A stretch of 6,386 nucleotides of DNA from Ignavibacteria bacterium (GTDB lineage: Bacteria > Bacteroidota > Ignavibacteria > Ignavibacteriales > Melioribacteraceae): positions 1-6,386 of the forward strand of contig DSBF01000544.1 in NCBI GenBank assembly GCA_011049495.1, given 5' to 3'. Position 1 is the first letter of the stretch. The number at the start of each line of letters is the position of its first letter. Made by a program: the position numbers and the translations under genes. This document shows positions 1-5,630 of the stretch, piece after piece. Under the pieces are notes generated by a model. That model saw nothing but the letters and a program-made list of their open reading frames with translations, was not told the DNA's origin and searched no databases.

Positions 1-315
1 GGTCAACATTGGTGATCAATTTGCAAGGGCTGTCTATTATGGTAGATATAAAGTAATACCCATCAGAACTGAAATAATTAAATTTTGTGAAACGATTGGA
101 TTCGATTATATGGGCGCAATTATTTGGCAAAAAAAGACAACAATGAATACGACTGGTGGTGCTACTGTGATGGGGTCCTATCCTTATCCTCGCAATGGAA
201 TTATTGAAATTGACTATGAGTTCATCCTAATCTTCAAAAAACCAGGTAATCCGCCTAAAGTTACAAAAGAAATTAAACAGAAGTCTGTAATATCTAAGGA
301 AAATTGGAAAGAGTA

Positions 316-320
316 TTTTC
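316..320 (+). other. Frameshift point in the methyltransferase gene (T4 run)
   Basis: The upstream frame reads ...W-K-E-Y-F then loses similarity (PDTGTLEEHD...) and stops at 377-379. The next frame reads ...F-S-G-H-W-Y-F-G-G and continues into motif I. Inserting one T in the TTTT run at 316-319 gives TAT TTT TCC GGA, joining both halves without loss or gain of residues. There is no ribosome binding site in front of the ATG at 304, so an independent second protein is unlikely. Confidence 0.8.
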
Positions 321-753
321 CGGACACTGGTACTTTGGAGGAGCACGACAGGAAGAACATATCGCCGTCTTCCCTCTAGAACTACCGAAAAGAGCAATTG
401 AGATGTTTACATTTGTTGGCGAAACTGTTCTGGATCCATTTTTAGGAAGTGGTACAACGTCATTGGCGTCACTAATTACGAATCGCAATTCTGTAGGATA
501 TGAAATTAATAAAAACTTCAGACCTATCATTGAGAAAAAACTTTTACAGTCAAATGAAAATCTATTTAGTACTCCTCAAATGAATTTTGTTGACCAAAAA
601 CTCGACAATTTTGATTGGAGAAATGAAATAGCCAAACTTGAATATCAATTTAAAGATCCTTTTAATTTTGACAAGAAAATTGATCCTAATAAACTGAAGT
701 TTGGTTCTAAAATTAGTCTAACTGATATTACGGAAAATAAAAAAAATGGGAAC

Positions 754-1080
754 TTGTTTACGGTAAATGATATACTTGATACAAATCTTATAAGATTGGA
801 AAATGATGTTATTGTACGATTACTAGGAATTGAAACTGATAAAGAAGTATCTGAGAGAGCAAAAGAGTTTTTAGAAAGAAAAATTTTAGGACGCAAAGTA
901 TATATGAGCTTTGATGAAATTAAACATGACGAAAACAATAGACTATTAGCATATCTTTATCTCAAAAACAAAACCTTTATCAACGCTCATTTATTAAAAT
1001 TAGGACTAGCTAAAATAGACTTAAGCTATCCATTGAAATATAAAACTAAATTTGAAAAATTAATCCACAGTCAAATTTCA
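754..1080 (+). other. SNase-like (staphylococcal/thermonuclease fold) domain fused to the methyltransferase C-terminus
   Basis: About 107 residues at the end of the methyltransferase frame follow the pattern of the SNase family. They contain ILDTNLIRL (family: VIDGDTIxL), VRLLGIET (family: xRLxGIDTPE), a helix with AKEFLERKILGRKV, NNRLLAYLYL (family: GRxLAYVY) and NAHLLKLGLAKI. Relative to S. aureus nuclease, the two catalytic arginines appear present (R35-like in VRLLGIE, R87-like in NNRLLAY). The calcium-binding D21 position looks like N, D40 is E, and the E43 position is K with an E one residue later. It is therefore a recognisable fold with an altered metal site. It may bind nucleic acid rather than cut it. 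A linker of roughly 80 residues separates it from motif I of the methylase. Domain boundaries are approximate. Confidence 0.75.
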
Positions 1081-1669
1081 TGAAAACAAAACTAAAGATT
1101 AGCAACAATGAAGTTAAAGAATTATTAGGAACTGAAAATTTTGAATTTCCTAAATACTCAACACAATTAATAAATTTAGCAAATCAAAATGCACAAGGAA
1201 CTCGCCCAAAAGTTTTCGGGCAAATGAGTGAATTGATTCAAGAATTTAGTGGACAAAAAATTGAAGAGTGGGAAAAATGGTATTTACAGAAGCACCCGAC
1301 TGCTATAAAAGATGCCTCGAAAAAATAAAAAATATGGTCAATAATTTTAGAGAAGCCATTGAAAAAATTGATGATAATTTAATTGAAGAGTGGGTGAAGG
1401 ATTTATTAATTATAAAAACTTTTATAGGATTAAAATTTCAAGAAGCAATTCTTAAAAAAGTTTCCCAAATTTTAAGTGAAGATTATAAATTGGCGACACC
1501 TTCAGATGAGGCTCGCGGCATAGATGGTTATATTGGTGAAACTCCAGTAAGTATTAAACCCGATACTTATAAAGTGAAACGAGCACTCAATGAAACTATT
1601 GATGTAAAATTTATATATTATAAAAAAAGTAAAGATGGCATAAGCATAGATATAGAAGAAGTTGTTTAA
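1080..1669 (+). pseudogene. MjaI-family Type II restriction endonuclease (CTAG-type), split by one frameshift
   Basis: This is the predicted restriction enzyme of the pair. The start ATG at 1080 overlaps the methylase stop as ATGA, the usual translationally coupled layout. The first 82 codons (to TAA 1326-1328) contain FPKYSTQLINLANQNAQGTR, PKVFGQMSELIQEF and EEWEKWYLQKHP, blocks I recognise from the MjaI endonuclease family, whose founding member cuts CTAG. The remaining 114 codons lie one frame back, from about 1325 to the TAA at 1667-1669. They contain WVKDLLIIKTFIGLKFQEAIL, LATPSDEARGIDGYIG and PVSIKPDTYK. In the rejoined 196-residue protein, E122, D149 and K160 (D-x8-S-x-K) are candidates for a PD-(D/E)xK-type metal site. 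Length and residues look complete apart from the missing A in the A6 run at 1320-1325. As read, neither half should be an active enzyme alone. Sequencing error, true decay, or slippage at AAA AAA TAA are all possible. Confidence 0.85.
1320..1328 (+). other. Frameshift point in the endonuclease gene (A6 run abutting TAA)
   Basis: The upstream frame reads S-K-K-stop (TCG AAA AAA TAA). The downstream frame reads ATA AAA AAT ATG (I-K-N-M) starting at 1325. A seventh A gives ...D-A-S-K-K-I-K-N-M-V..., which matches the family across the join. A ribosome paused at the TAA with tRNA-Lys on AAA could slip back one base within the A run. A six-base run is short for transcriptional slippage. Confidence 0.8.
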
Positions 1670-1688
1670 GTTACTTCATTACTTAAAC
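1664..1688. terminator. Palindrome across two convergent stop codons; possible weak bidirectional terminator
   Basis: GTTTAAGT (1664-1671) is the exact inverse of ACTTAAAC (1681-1688), leaving a 9-nt loop. The stem contains the endonuclease stop codon (1667-1669) on one side, and its other arm starts at the last base of the proline dehydrogenase stop (1679-1681). The two genes converge with only 9 bp between them. No good T-run follows on either strand, so efficiency is doubtful. Confidence 0.35.
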
Positions 1689-2578
1689 GAAAATATACTC
1701 TTAGCAATATACCAGGCAACTTGCGGATTTTCTTGTAATCTTCTAATGGAGTATGCGTACCAATGTTCTCCGTAAGGAACATAAATTCTAATCTTGTGCC
1801 CGTCTGAATTAATTTTATCTCGCAAGTATTCAGTTACTCCATATAGCATCTGAAATTCATATTTGTTCTTAGGAATTTTCTTTTCTTCAATCATCCGGTA
1901 AGATTCTTTAATCAAATAATCATCGTGAGTAGCAATTCCTACATAATTTCCATCGTCAAACATTTTCTCAAGTGATTTGAGAAAATTCTCTCTTACTTCT
2001 TGTCTACCTTTAAAAGCAATTTCCTCCGGTTCAATGTATATTCCTTTGCACAAACGATAATTAGTACCAATTTTATTTAGATCAACAACATCATCGTATG
2101 TTCTTCGCAGGTAAGACTGCAAAACAATTCCAACATTATCGTATTTAGCTCGTAATTCTTTAAAGATATCGATAGTAACTTGAGTAAACGGAGAATCTTC
2201 CATATCGATTCTTACAAAATTATTATAGCTTTTTGCTTTTTCGATAATCTCGGTAACTAATTCTTTGCAATAATCAACATCTATTGCCAAACCAAGTGCG
2301 GTAGGTTTTATAGAAATGTTTGAATCTAATTTATGTTTGTCAATTACTTCGAGCAGTTCAAAATATTGTACTTTTGTTTCAGAAGCTTCACCCCTTGTTT
2401 TAATAGACTCTCCTAAAATATCTATAGTAGCAACAATTCCCTTTGCATTCAATTCTTTTACAACTCTAACTCCATCATCTAATGTATCTCCTGCAACATA
2501 TTTCTTAGCAAAAATGTGAACGACTGATTTCGGTAATAATTTTACAAACTGAACAATTGCCATATTTAGTGGATTCAC
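1679..2578 (-). CDS. Proline dehydrogenase, monofunctional (PRODH domain)
   Basis: A 299-residue FAD enzyme that oxidises L-proline to delta-1-pyrroline-5-carboxylate, passing electrons to the respiratory quinone pool; it is the first step of proline use. The family beta/alpha-barrel motifs appear in order: NISIKPTALG (87-96), RIDMEDS (123-129), LQSYLRR (153-159), RLCKGIY (175-181), ATHD (216-219), YEFQMLYG (240-247) and YVPYGEHWYAYSIRRLQENP (266-285), whose paired Arg 279-280 bind substrate carboxylate in this family. Length matches one-domain bacterial PRODH, and no P5C dehydrogenase domain is fused or adjacent. The GTG start at 2578 is chosen because GAGGTG lies 5 nt upstream. The in-frame ATG at 2563 is 20 nt from that site. 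It is the last minus-strand gene before the convergent RM locus and probably has its own promoter. It is not linked in function to coaE next to it. Confidence 0.93.
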   Translation of the reverse strand: MNPLNMAIVQFVKLLPKSVVHIFAKKYVAGDTLDDGVRVVKELNAKGIVATIDILGESIKTRGEASETKVQYFELLEVIDKHKLDSNISIKPTALGLAIDVDYCKELVTEIIEKAKSYNNFVRIDMEDSPFTQVTIDIFKELRAKYDNVGIVLQSYLRRTYDDVVDLNKIGTNYRLCKGIYIEPEEIAFKGRQEVRENFLKSLEKMFDDGNYVGIATHDDYLIKESYRMIEEKKIPKNKYEFQMLYGVTEYLRDKINSDGHKIRIYVPYGEHWYAYSIRRLQENPQVAWYIAKSIFSFK

Positions 2579-2583
2579 AAGAA

Positions 2584-2589
2584 CACCTC
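2584..2589 (-). promoter_or_regulatory. Ribosome binding site deciding the GTG start of proline dehydrogenase
   Basis: On the minus strand GAGGTG is followed by a 5-nt spacer (TTCTT) and then GTG at 2578-2576. This spacing favours the GTG over the ATG five codons further in. Confidence 0.7.
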
Positions 2590-2605
2590 AATCTTTGATT
2601 ACGAA

Positions 2606-2633
2606 AAATATAGCTGCAAAATTCATAAAGCAA
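2606..2633 (-). promoter_or_regulatory. Candidate promoter of proline dehydrogenase
   Basis: The minus strand reads TTG (2633-2631), 18 nt, then TATATTT (2612-2606). This resembles the TTG / TAnnTTTG spacing known from Bacteroidetes promoters, though the final G of the -7 box is missing. It would start transcription near 2600, about 20 nt before the start codon and just ahead of the ribosome binding site. The region is AT-rich, so chance matches are common. Confidence 0.3.
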
Positions 2634-2670
2634 GTTAAGACCTTAATATCTTATGTGGATACAATTTTTT

Positions 2671-3276
2671 TTACTGTTTTATTGAACTAAGAATCGAAAG
2701 AATAAAATTTGTTTTTATTTTAAGATGATCAATTGTACCATCATTTTCTATAACAAAATCCGCAAGTTTTTTTTTCTTTTCCTCAGGCATTTGGTTTTTA
2801 ATTCTTTTTATTGTCTCAGAACGATCGATTCCTTTACTTTCTATTGTTCTACTTATACGAATTTCTTCAGGTGCTGCCACAACTATTATATAATCAAACA
2901 TGTCTTCCATTTTTGCTTCATAAATTAAGGCTGCTTCAATGAAAACCATTTCACTTTTTGATAATTTCTCTTCCATCATATCTTTAATTTTTTCAATTGT
3001 GGGGGGATGCAAAATGGAATTGATTTTTTTTACTTTTTGTGGATCGGAGAAAACCTTATCTGCTAAAAATTTTGTATTAGGTTTGTTGTTAATATAGGCT
3101 TCAACACCAAAAGTGGTTTTAACTTTTTGTTGAATTAATTTATCCGTGGAAAGGATTTCTTTTGAAATATCATCGGCGTAAATAACCGGATAACCTTTAG
3201 AATTAATTATTTCGCAAACAGAACTTTTACCTGAACCGATTCCGCCTGTAATTGCAACCTTAAGTTTTTTTTTCAT
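2671..3276 (-). CDS. coaE: Dephospho-CoA kinase
   Basis: Catalyses the last step of coenzyme A synthesis, ATP-dependent phosphorylation of the 3'-OH of dephospho-CoA, in the cytoplasm. The 201-residue protein starts KKKLKVAIT and has the P-loop GGIGSGKSS (11-19), YADDISKEI (33-41) with the acidic residues expected for the substrate/Mg site, LHPPTIEK (89-96), the FIEAALIYEA block (112-121) with the following IIVVAAPEE, and the lid arginines around RISRTIESKGIDRSE (140-154). The end, ADFVIENDGTIDHL, is typical of the family. The start is the ATG at 3276. The frame stays open 35 codons further upstream, but that part is encoded by a palindromic repeat and has no counterpart in CoaE. No clear SD precedes it. 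The start codon is followed by A9, a long homopolymer. It lies downstream of rny on the same strand, separated from it by the repeat. Confidence 0.94.
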   Translation of the reverse strand: MKKKLKVAITGGIGSGKSSVCEIINSKGYPVIYADDISKEILSTDKLIQQKVKTTFGVEAYINNKPNTKFLADKVFSDPQKVKKINSILHPPTIEKIKDMMEEKLSKSEMVFIEAALIYEAKMEDMFDYIIVVAAPEEIRISRTIESKGIDRSETIKRIKNQMPEEKKKKLADFVIENDGTIDHLKIKTNFILSILSSIKQ

Positions 3277-3281
3277 TATAA

Positions 3282-3481
3282 AAAAAATGCCATCCGTTTT
3301 AGAGGCTGTGTTAAAATTCAATGTCAAGAAAAGAAACTCATCCCCAACCCCTTCTCTTGAAAAGAGAAGGGGCAAAAACACGCTGCTTTTGCAGCTTTCT
3401 AAAAGTCCCTCTCTTTTTAAGAGAGGGATTTAGGGTGAGTTTATGATTTTTCACACACCCTCTTTATGCAAATGGCATTTT
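3282..3481. repeat. MITE-like palindromic element between rny and coaE, with flanking TTATAA
   Basis: The two ends are inverted copies. AAAATGCCAT (3284-3293) is the exact inverse of 3472-3481, and about 8 bases further in AGAGGCTGTGTTAAAA (3301-3316) is the inverse of 3448-3463 with 2 mismatches. Together they form imperfect terminal inverted repeats of nearly 40 bp. TTATAA occurs on both sides (3276-3281 and 3480-3485) and could be a target duplication, though it is AT-only and overlaps the arm by a base or two. There is no transposase gene, so any movement would be in trans. The GAGG-TGTGT-AAAA ends resemble termini of some DDE insertion sequences (IS1182/IS5-like), which is an impression only. 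The element supplies the 3' UTR of rny and the 5' region of coaE. Confidence 0.7.
3334..3442. repeat. Inner palindromic repeat with three hairpins, nested in the larger element
   Basis: AAACTCATCC (3334-3343) pairs with GGGTGAGTTT (3433-3442), with one G-T pair. Enclosed are an 11-bp hairpin CCCCTTCTCTT / AAGAGAAGGGG (3348-3358 / 3362-3372), a 5-bp GCTGC-TTTT-GCAGC hairpin (3382-3395), and a 10-bp hairpin TCCCTCTCTT / AAGAGAGGGA (3406-3415 / 3419-3428). The phrases 'CTCATCCCCAACCCC' and 'GGGATTTAGGGTGAG' look like a dispersed intergenic repeat family. The cloverleaf-like layout suggests a repeat that inserted into, or evolved inside, the outer element. Confidence 0.7.
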
Positions 3482-3494
3482 ATAATTAATCAAA

Positions 3495-5060
3495 TTATTT
3501 AGCGTAATTAATTTTACGAACTTCTCTTATAACCGTAACTTTTATTTGTCCGGGATATTCCATTTCTTCTTGAATCTTTTGCGCTATATCGTATGATAAA
3601 CGATCTGATAAATCGTCATCAACTTTATCAGGTTCAACAACAACACGTATTTCTCTTCCAGCTTGAATAGCATAAGTTTTTGCAACACCTTCAAATGACT
3701 TAGCCAAGTTCTCAAGATTTTCTAATCTCTTCACATAACTTTCTAGTGGTTCTCTTCTTGCACCGGGACGTGCACCGCTGATTGCATCGGCTGCCTGAAC
3801 TAATGCGGAAATCGGATGCTCCATTTCAATATCTTCATGGTGAGAACCTACAGCATTTATGACAATAGGATGTTCTTTGTATTTCTTAGTCATTTCCATA
3901 CCGAGCAAAGCATGAGGTCCTTCAACATCTCTATCTAATGTTTTCCCGATATCGTGCATTAAACCGGCTTTTTTGGCAACATGTGTGTCGAATCCTAATT
4001 CTGCAGCCATTATACCGGTAAGCAATGAAACTTCGATACTATGTTGCAATAAATTTTGACCATAGCTCGAACGATACTTCATTTTACCGATAGCTTTCGT
4101 TAATTCCGGGTGAACGCCATGAACCCCTAATTGAATTAATGTATGTTCACCTTCTTTCATAATTTCTTCTTCAAGCTCACTCTTAACCTTCTCGACAACT
4201 TCCTCAATTCTTGCGGGATGAATTCTTCCGTCTGCAATTAATCTTTCGAGAGAAATTCTTGCAACTTCTCTTCGGAACTGATCAAAAGCCGAGAGGATTA
4301 CCGCTTCGGGTGTATCGTCAACAATCACATCAACACCGGTAGCAGATTCGAATGCACGGATATTTCTTCCTTCACGACCAATGATACGACCTTTCATATC
4401 ATCATTTTGTATTTGGACGACCGAAACAGTAGTTTCAACCGAGTGGTCGACTGCGGTTCTTTGAATTGCTTGAACGATAATTTTTTGAGCTTCTTTTTTG
4501 GCTTCGGCTTTTGCATGATCTCTAATATCTCTAATCATTTGCGAAGCATCAGATTTTGCTTCGTTGATCATATTTTCCATCAACATTTTCTTTGCTTCTT
4601 CTGCAGTAAGGGCTGCAATTTTTTCCAGCCGTAAGTTTTGTTCAAGTAAAAGTCTATCTAATTCGGAATTTTTTCTTTCAACATCTTTTTTGATGTTGTT
4701 AAAAGTTTCTTCTTTTTGACTAAATTCTTTTTCTTTCGAAGTTATAACTTCAATTTTTTTCTCGAGATTTTCTTCTCGTTTTTCAAGTTGTTTTTCGAAG
4801 TTGGAAAGTTTTTGTTTTTTTGAATTAACTTCGTTATCAAATTCTTGTTTCTTTTTTAACCATTCATCTTTTACTTCAAGAAGTTTTTCACGCTTAAGAT
4901 GTTTAGATTCTTTCTCAGCATCCTCTGCAATTTTTTTTGCAATTTCTTTAGCATTTTTTACCGTGTTGACAGCAACTTTAGTCTGAATAAACCAACCGAT
5001 AAAAAATCCAATAATTAATGCGACAGCAAGCGCAATAATATGAATCAATTCCACAACCAT
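3495..5060 (-). CDS. rny: Ribonuclease Y
   Basis: Membrane-anchored endoribonuclease that starts mRNA decay and processing. The 521-residue protein has the full family layout: one N-terminal membrane helix (about 4-25, ELIHIIALAVALIIGFFIGW), a long charged coiled coil (about 28-190), a KH RNA-binding domain with GRIIGREGRN (224-233), and an HD metal-dependent phosphohydrolase domain with QHS (339-341), GLMHDIGK (366-373, HD at 369-370), GSHHED (405-410) and AADAISGARPGARRE (423-437). It ends in YPGQIKVTVIRE, the usual RNase Y tail. The ATG at 5060 is chosen because GGAGG precedes it by 4 nt and the hydrophobic anchor follows at once. The 16 extra codons upstream run into the structured RNA region and are not family-like. 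It sits downstream of zapA and the putative 6S RNA. Confidence 0.97.
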   Translation of the reverse strand: MVVELIHIIALAVALIIGFFIGWFIQTKVAVNTVKNAKEIAKKIAEDAEKESKHLKREKLLEVKDEWLKKKQEFDNEVNSKKQKLSNFEKQLEKREENLEKKIEVITSKEKEFSQKEETFNNIKKDVERKNSELDRLLLEQNLRLEKIAALTAEEAKKMLMENMINEAKSDASQMIRDIRDHAKAEAKKEAQKIIVQAIQRTAVDHSVETTVSVVQIQNDDMKGRIIGREGRNIRAFESATGVDVIVDDTPEAVILSAFDQFRREVARISLERLIADGRIHPARIEEVVEKVKSELEEEIMKEGEHTLIQLGVHGVHPELTKAIGKMKYRSSYGQNLLQHSIEVSLLTGIMAAELGFDTHVAKKAGLMHDIGKTLDRDVEGPHALLGMEMTKKYKEHPIVINAVGSHHEDIEMEHPISALVQAADAISGARPGARREPLESYVKRLENLENLAKSFEGVAKTYAIQAGREIRVVVEPDKVDDDLSDRLSYDIAQKIQEEMEYPGQIKVTVIREVRKINYAK

Positions 5061-5064
5061 GTTT

Positions 5065-5069
5065 CCTCC
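5065..5069 (-). promoter_or_regulatory. Ribosome binding site fixing the rny start
   Basis: The minus strand reads GGAGG-AAAC-ATG, a strong Shine-Dalgarno with a short 4-nt spacer. It supports the ATG at 5060 over the longer open frame that begins at 5108. Confidence 0.75.
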
Positions 5070-5087
5070 ACTAAACGAATATATAAG

Positions 5088-5297
5088 GAGCCGCACAGAG
5101 CCGATCATCCAAAAGAGAAGAACTCAGATGGACAATGCGGGAAACTGCCCGACGCTTTTTACTTCCACCGACCGCTCCGAAGAGCGACTCATCCGTTAGC
5201 TAACGGACTTACCGAGGCCTGTAATACACGCCGTGAGTCAATAACCCTTTTTTCCTAATTGTTAGTTCTTCCTTTTTTCCGATCGGTTATGCGGCGT
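5088..5297 (-). ncRNA. ssrS: Structured RNA between zapA and rny, probable 6S RNA (SsrS)
   Basis: A stretch of about 210 nt with clearly higher GC than its AT-rich surroundings and no credible ORF. Read on the minus strand, its two ends pair over long range: GCCGCA (5295-5290) with TGCGGC (5095-5090), then CCGATC (5286-5281) with GATCGG (5106-5101), then GAAGAACT (5271-5264) with AGTTCTTC (5124-5117). Inside lie an A-rich single-stranded tract (about 5241-5263), GACTCA/TGAGTC (5239-5234/5191-5186), a TCCGTTAGCTAACGGA palindrome (5207-5192), a CGCTC-TTCG-GAGCG hairpin (5186-5173) and a CGGG/CCCG hairpin (5151-5138). A long closed rod with a central bubble is the 6S architecture. 6S RNA, which sequesters the housekeeping RNA polymerase holoenzyme, commonly lies just after zapA. 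TAATAT at 5306-5301 could be a -10 box starting near 5294. No terminator follows, so processing from a zapA-rny transcript is also possible. The alternative is a structured leader of rny. Confidence 0.6.
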
Positions 5298-5303
5298 AAA
5301 ATA

Positions 5304-5600
5304 TTAGGGGGAGGATATAATTTCTGAGTCGTTGAGAAGAAGCTTTATTTTTTTGATTTTATCCGTAGCCTGTATACTGAATTCTCTAAATTTATTTTTT
5401 TCTACAAACAAGTCATACGCTATATTGAGAGATGCAATAATTGCAATAGTTTCAGTAGGTTGATCAGGCAATTCTTCCTTAGTTTCGGTCATTACATTAT
5501 TAACATATTTCGCTAGTTCTGTAGCAATTTCTTCGTTTTCTACTAAGAGAGAATACTCTTTATCAAATATTTTTAGTTTCAGCTTCTTTTTTTCTGTCAT
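5304..5600 (-). CDS. zapA: Cell division protein ZapA
   Basis: Small cytoplasmic protein that binds and cross-links FtsZ filaments at the division ring. The 98 residues follow the ZapA layout: an N-terminal beta segment (KLKLKIFDKEYSLLVENEE, about 5-23), a helix covering ATELAKYVNNVM, the central TETIAIIASLNIAYDLFVEK helix that dimerises in this family, and a C-terminal coiled coil (FREFSIQATDKIKKIKLLL). The ATG at 5600 is chosen because GGAAG lies 7 nt upstream. The open frame begins 7 codons earlier at a TTG that would place the SD inside the gene. It follows the coiled-coil gene by 30 nt and precedes the putative 6S RNA by a few bases, matching the zapA-ssrS pairing seen in other bacteria. 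Confidence 0.85.
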   Translation of the reverse strand: MTEKKKLKLKIFDKEYSLLVENEEIATELAKYVNNVMTETKEELPDQPTETIAIIASLNIAYDLFVEKNKFREFSIQATDKIKKIKLLLNDSEIISSP

Positions 5601-5630
5601 TATATCACTTCCGCCACACAAACAAAATTT

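Larger units (their letters stand above)
2..1083 (+). pseudogene. Beta-class DNA methyltransferase of a Type II RM system with C-terminal SNase-like domain; 5'-truncated by window edge, one frameshift
   Basis: This is the modification enzyme that would protect host DNA from the adjacent endonuclease. The reading frame is open from base 2 (VNIGDQFARA...) to a TAG at 377-379, and continues in the next frame from about 316 to a TGA at 1081-1083. The first part holds the strand following motif IV and a GAIIWQK / TGG / MGSYPYPRNG block typical of beta-class amino-methyltransferases. The second part has HIAVFPLELPKR and motif I, DPFLGSGTT (D at 433), the AdoMet-binding loop. Motif I lying C-terminal marks the beta order, so the catalytic (S/D)PPY motif should lie upstream of the window. 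One extra T in the run at 316-319 joins the frames as ...KEYF-SGHWYFGG.... Residues after about base 754 form a separate nuclease-like domain. The partner gene suggests CTAG specificity and N4-cytosine methylation, but that is inference. Whether the frameshift is real or a sequencing error cannot be told here. Confidence 0.85.

Noticed and set aside
110..379. 89-residue protein starting at the ATG at 110
   Set aside because: The frame is open and family-like from base 2, so 110 is an internal Met of the methyltransferase; its last residues are frameshifted.
1268..1333. Independent GTG start for the second half of the endonuclease
   Set aside because: No ribosome binding site precedes 1268, and the residues before IKNMV are out-of-frame readings of the conserved EEWEKWYLQKHP block.
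3334..3442. CRISPR-like or tandem repeat array
   Set aside because: The repeated motifs are inverted and unequal hairpins, not regularly spaced direct repeats with spacers, and no cas genes are near.
4801..4986. Plus-strand ORF opposite the rny coiled coil
   Set aside because: It is a Ser/Phe-rich mirror of the Lys/Glu coiled coil, typical of a shadow frame, with no start signal.
5061..5108. 16-residue N-terminal extension of RNase Y
   Set aside because: A strong GGAGG four bases before the ATG at 5060 and the immediate membrane anchor fix the start; the extension overlaps the RNA element's closing helices.
5040..5258. 72-residue plus-strand ORF opposite the rny start and the structured RNA
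   Set aside because: It is antisense to a clear rny start and to paired RNA helices, has no ribosome binding site and no recognisable protein motif.
5088..5297. RNase P RNA, tmRNA or SRP RNA
   Set aside because: I see no GAGGAAAGUCC-type P4 core, no tRNA-like end with tag ORF, and no GGAAGCAGCC-type SRP loop.
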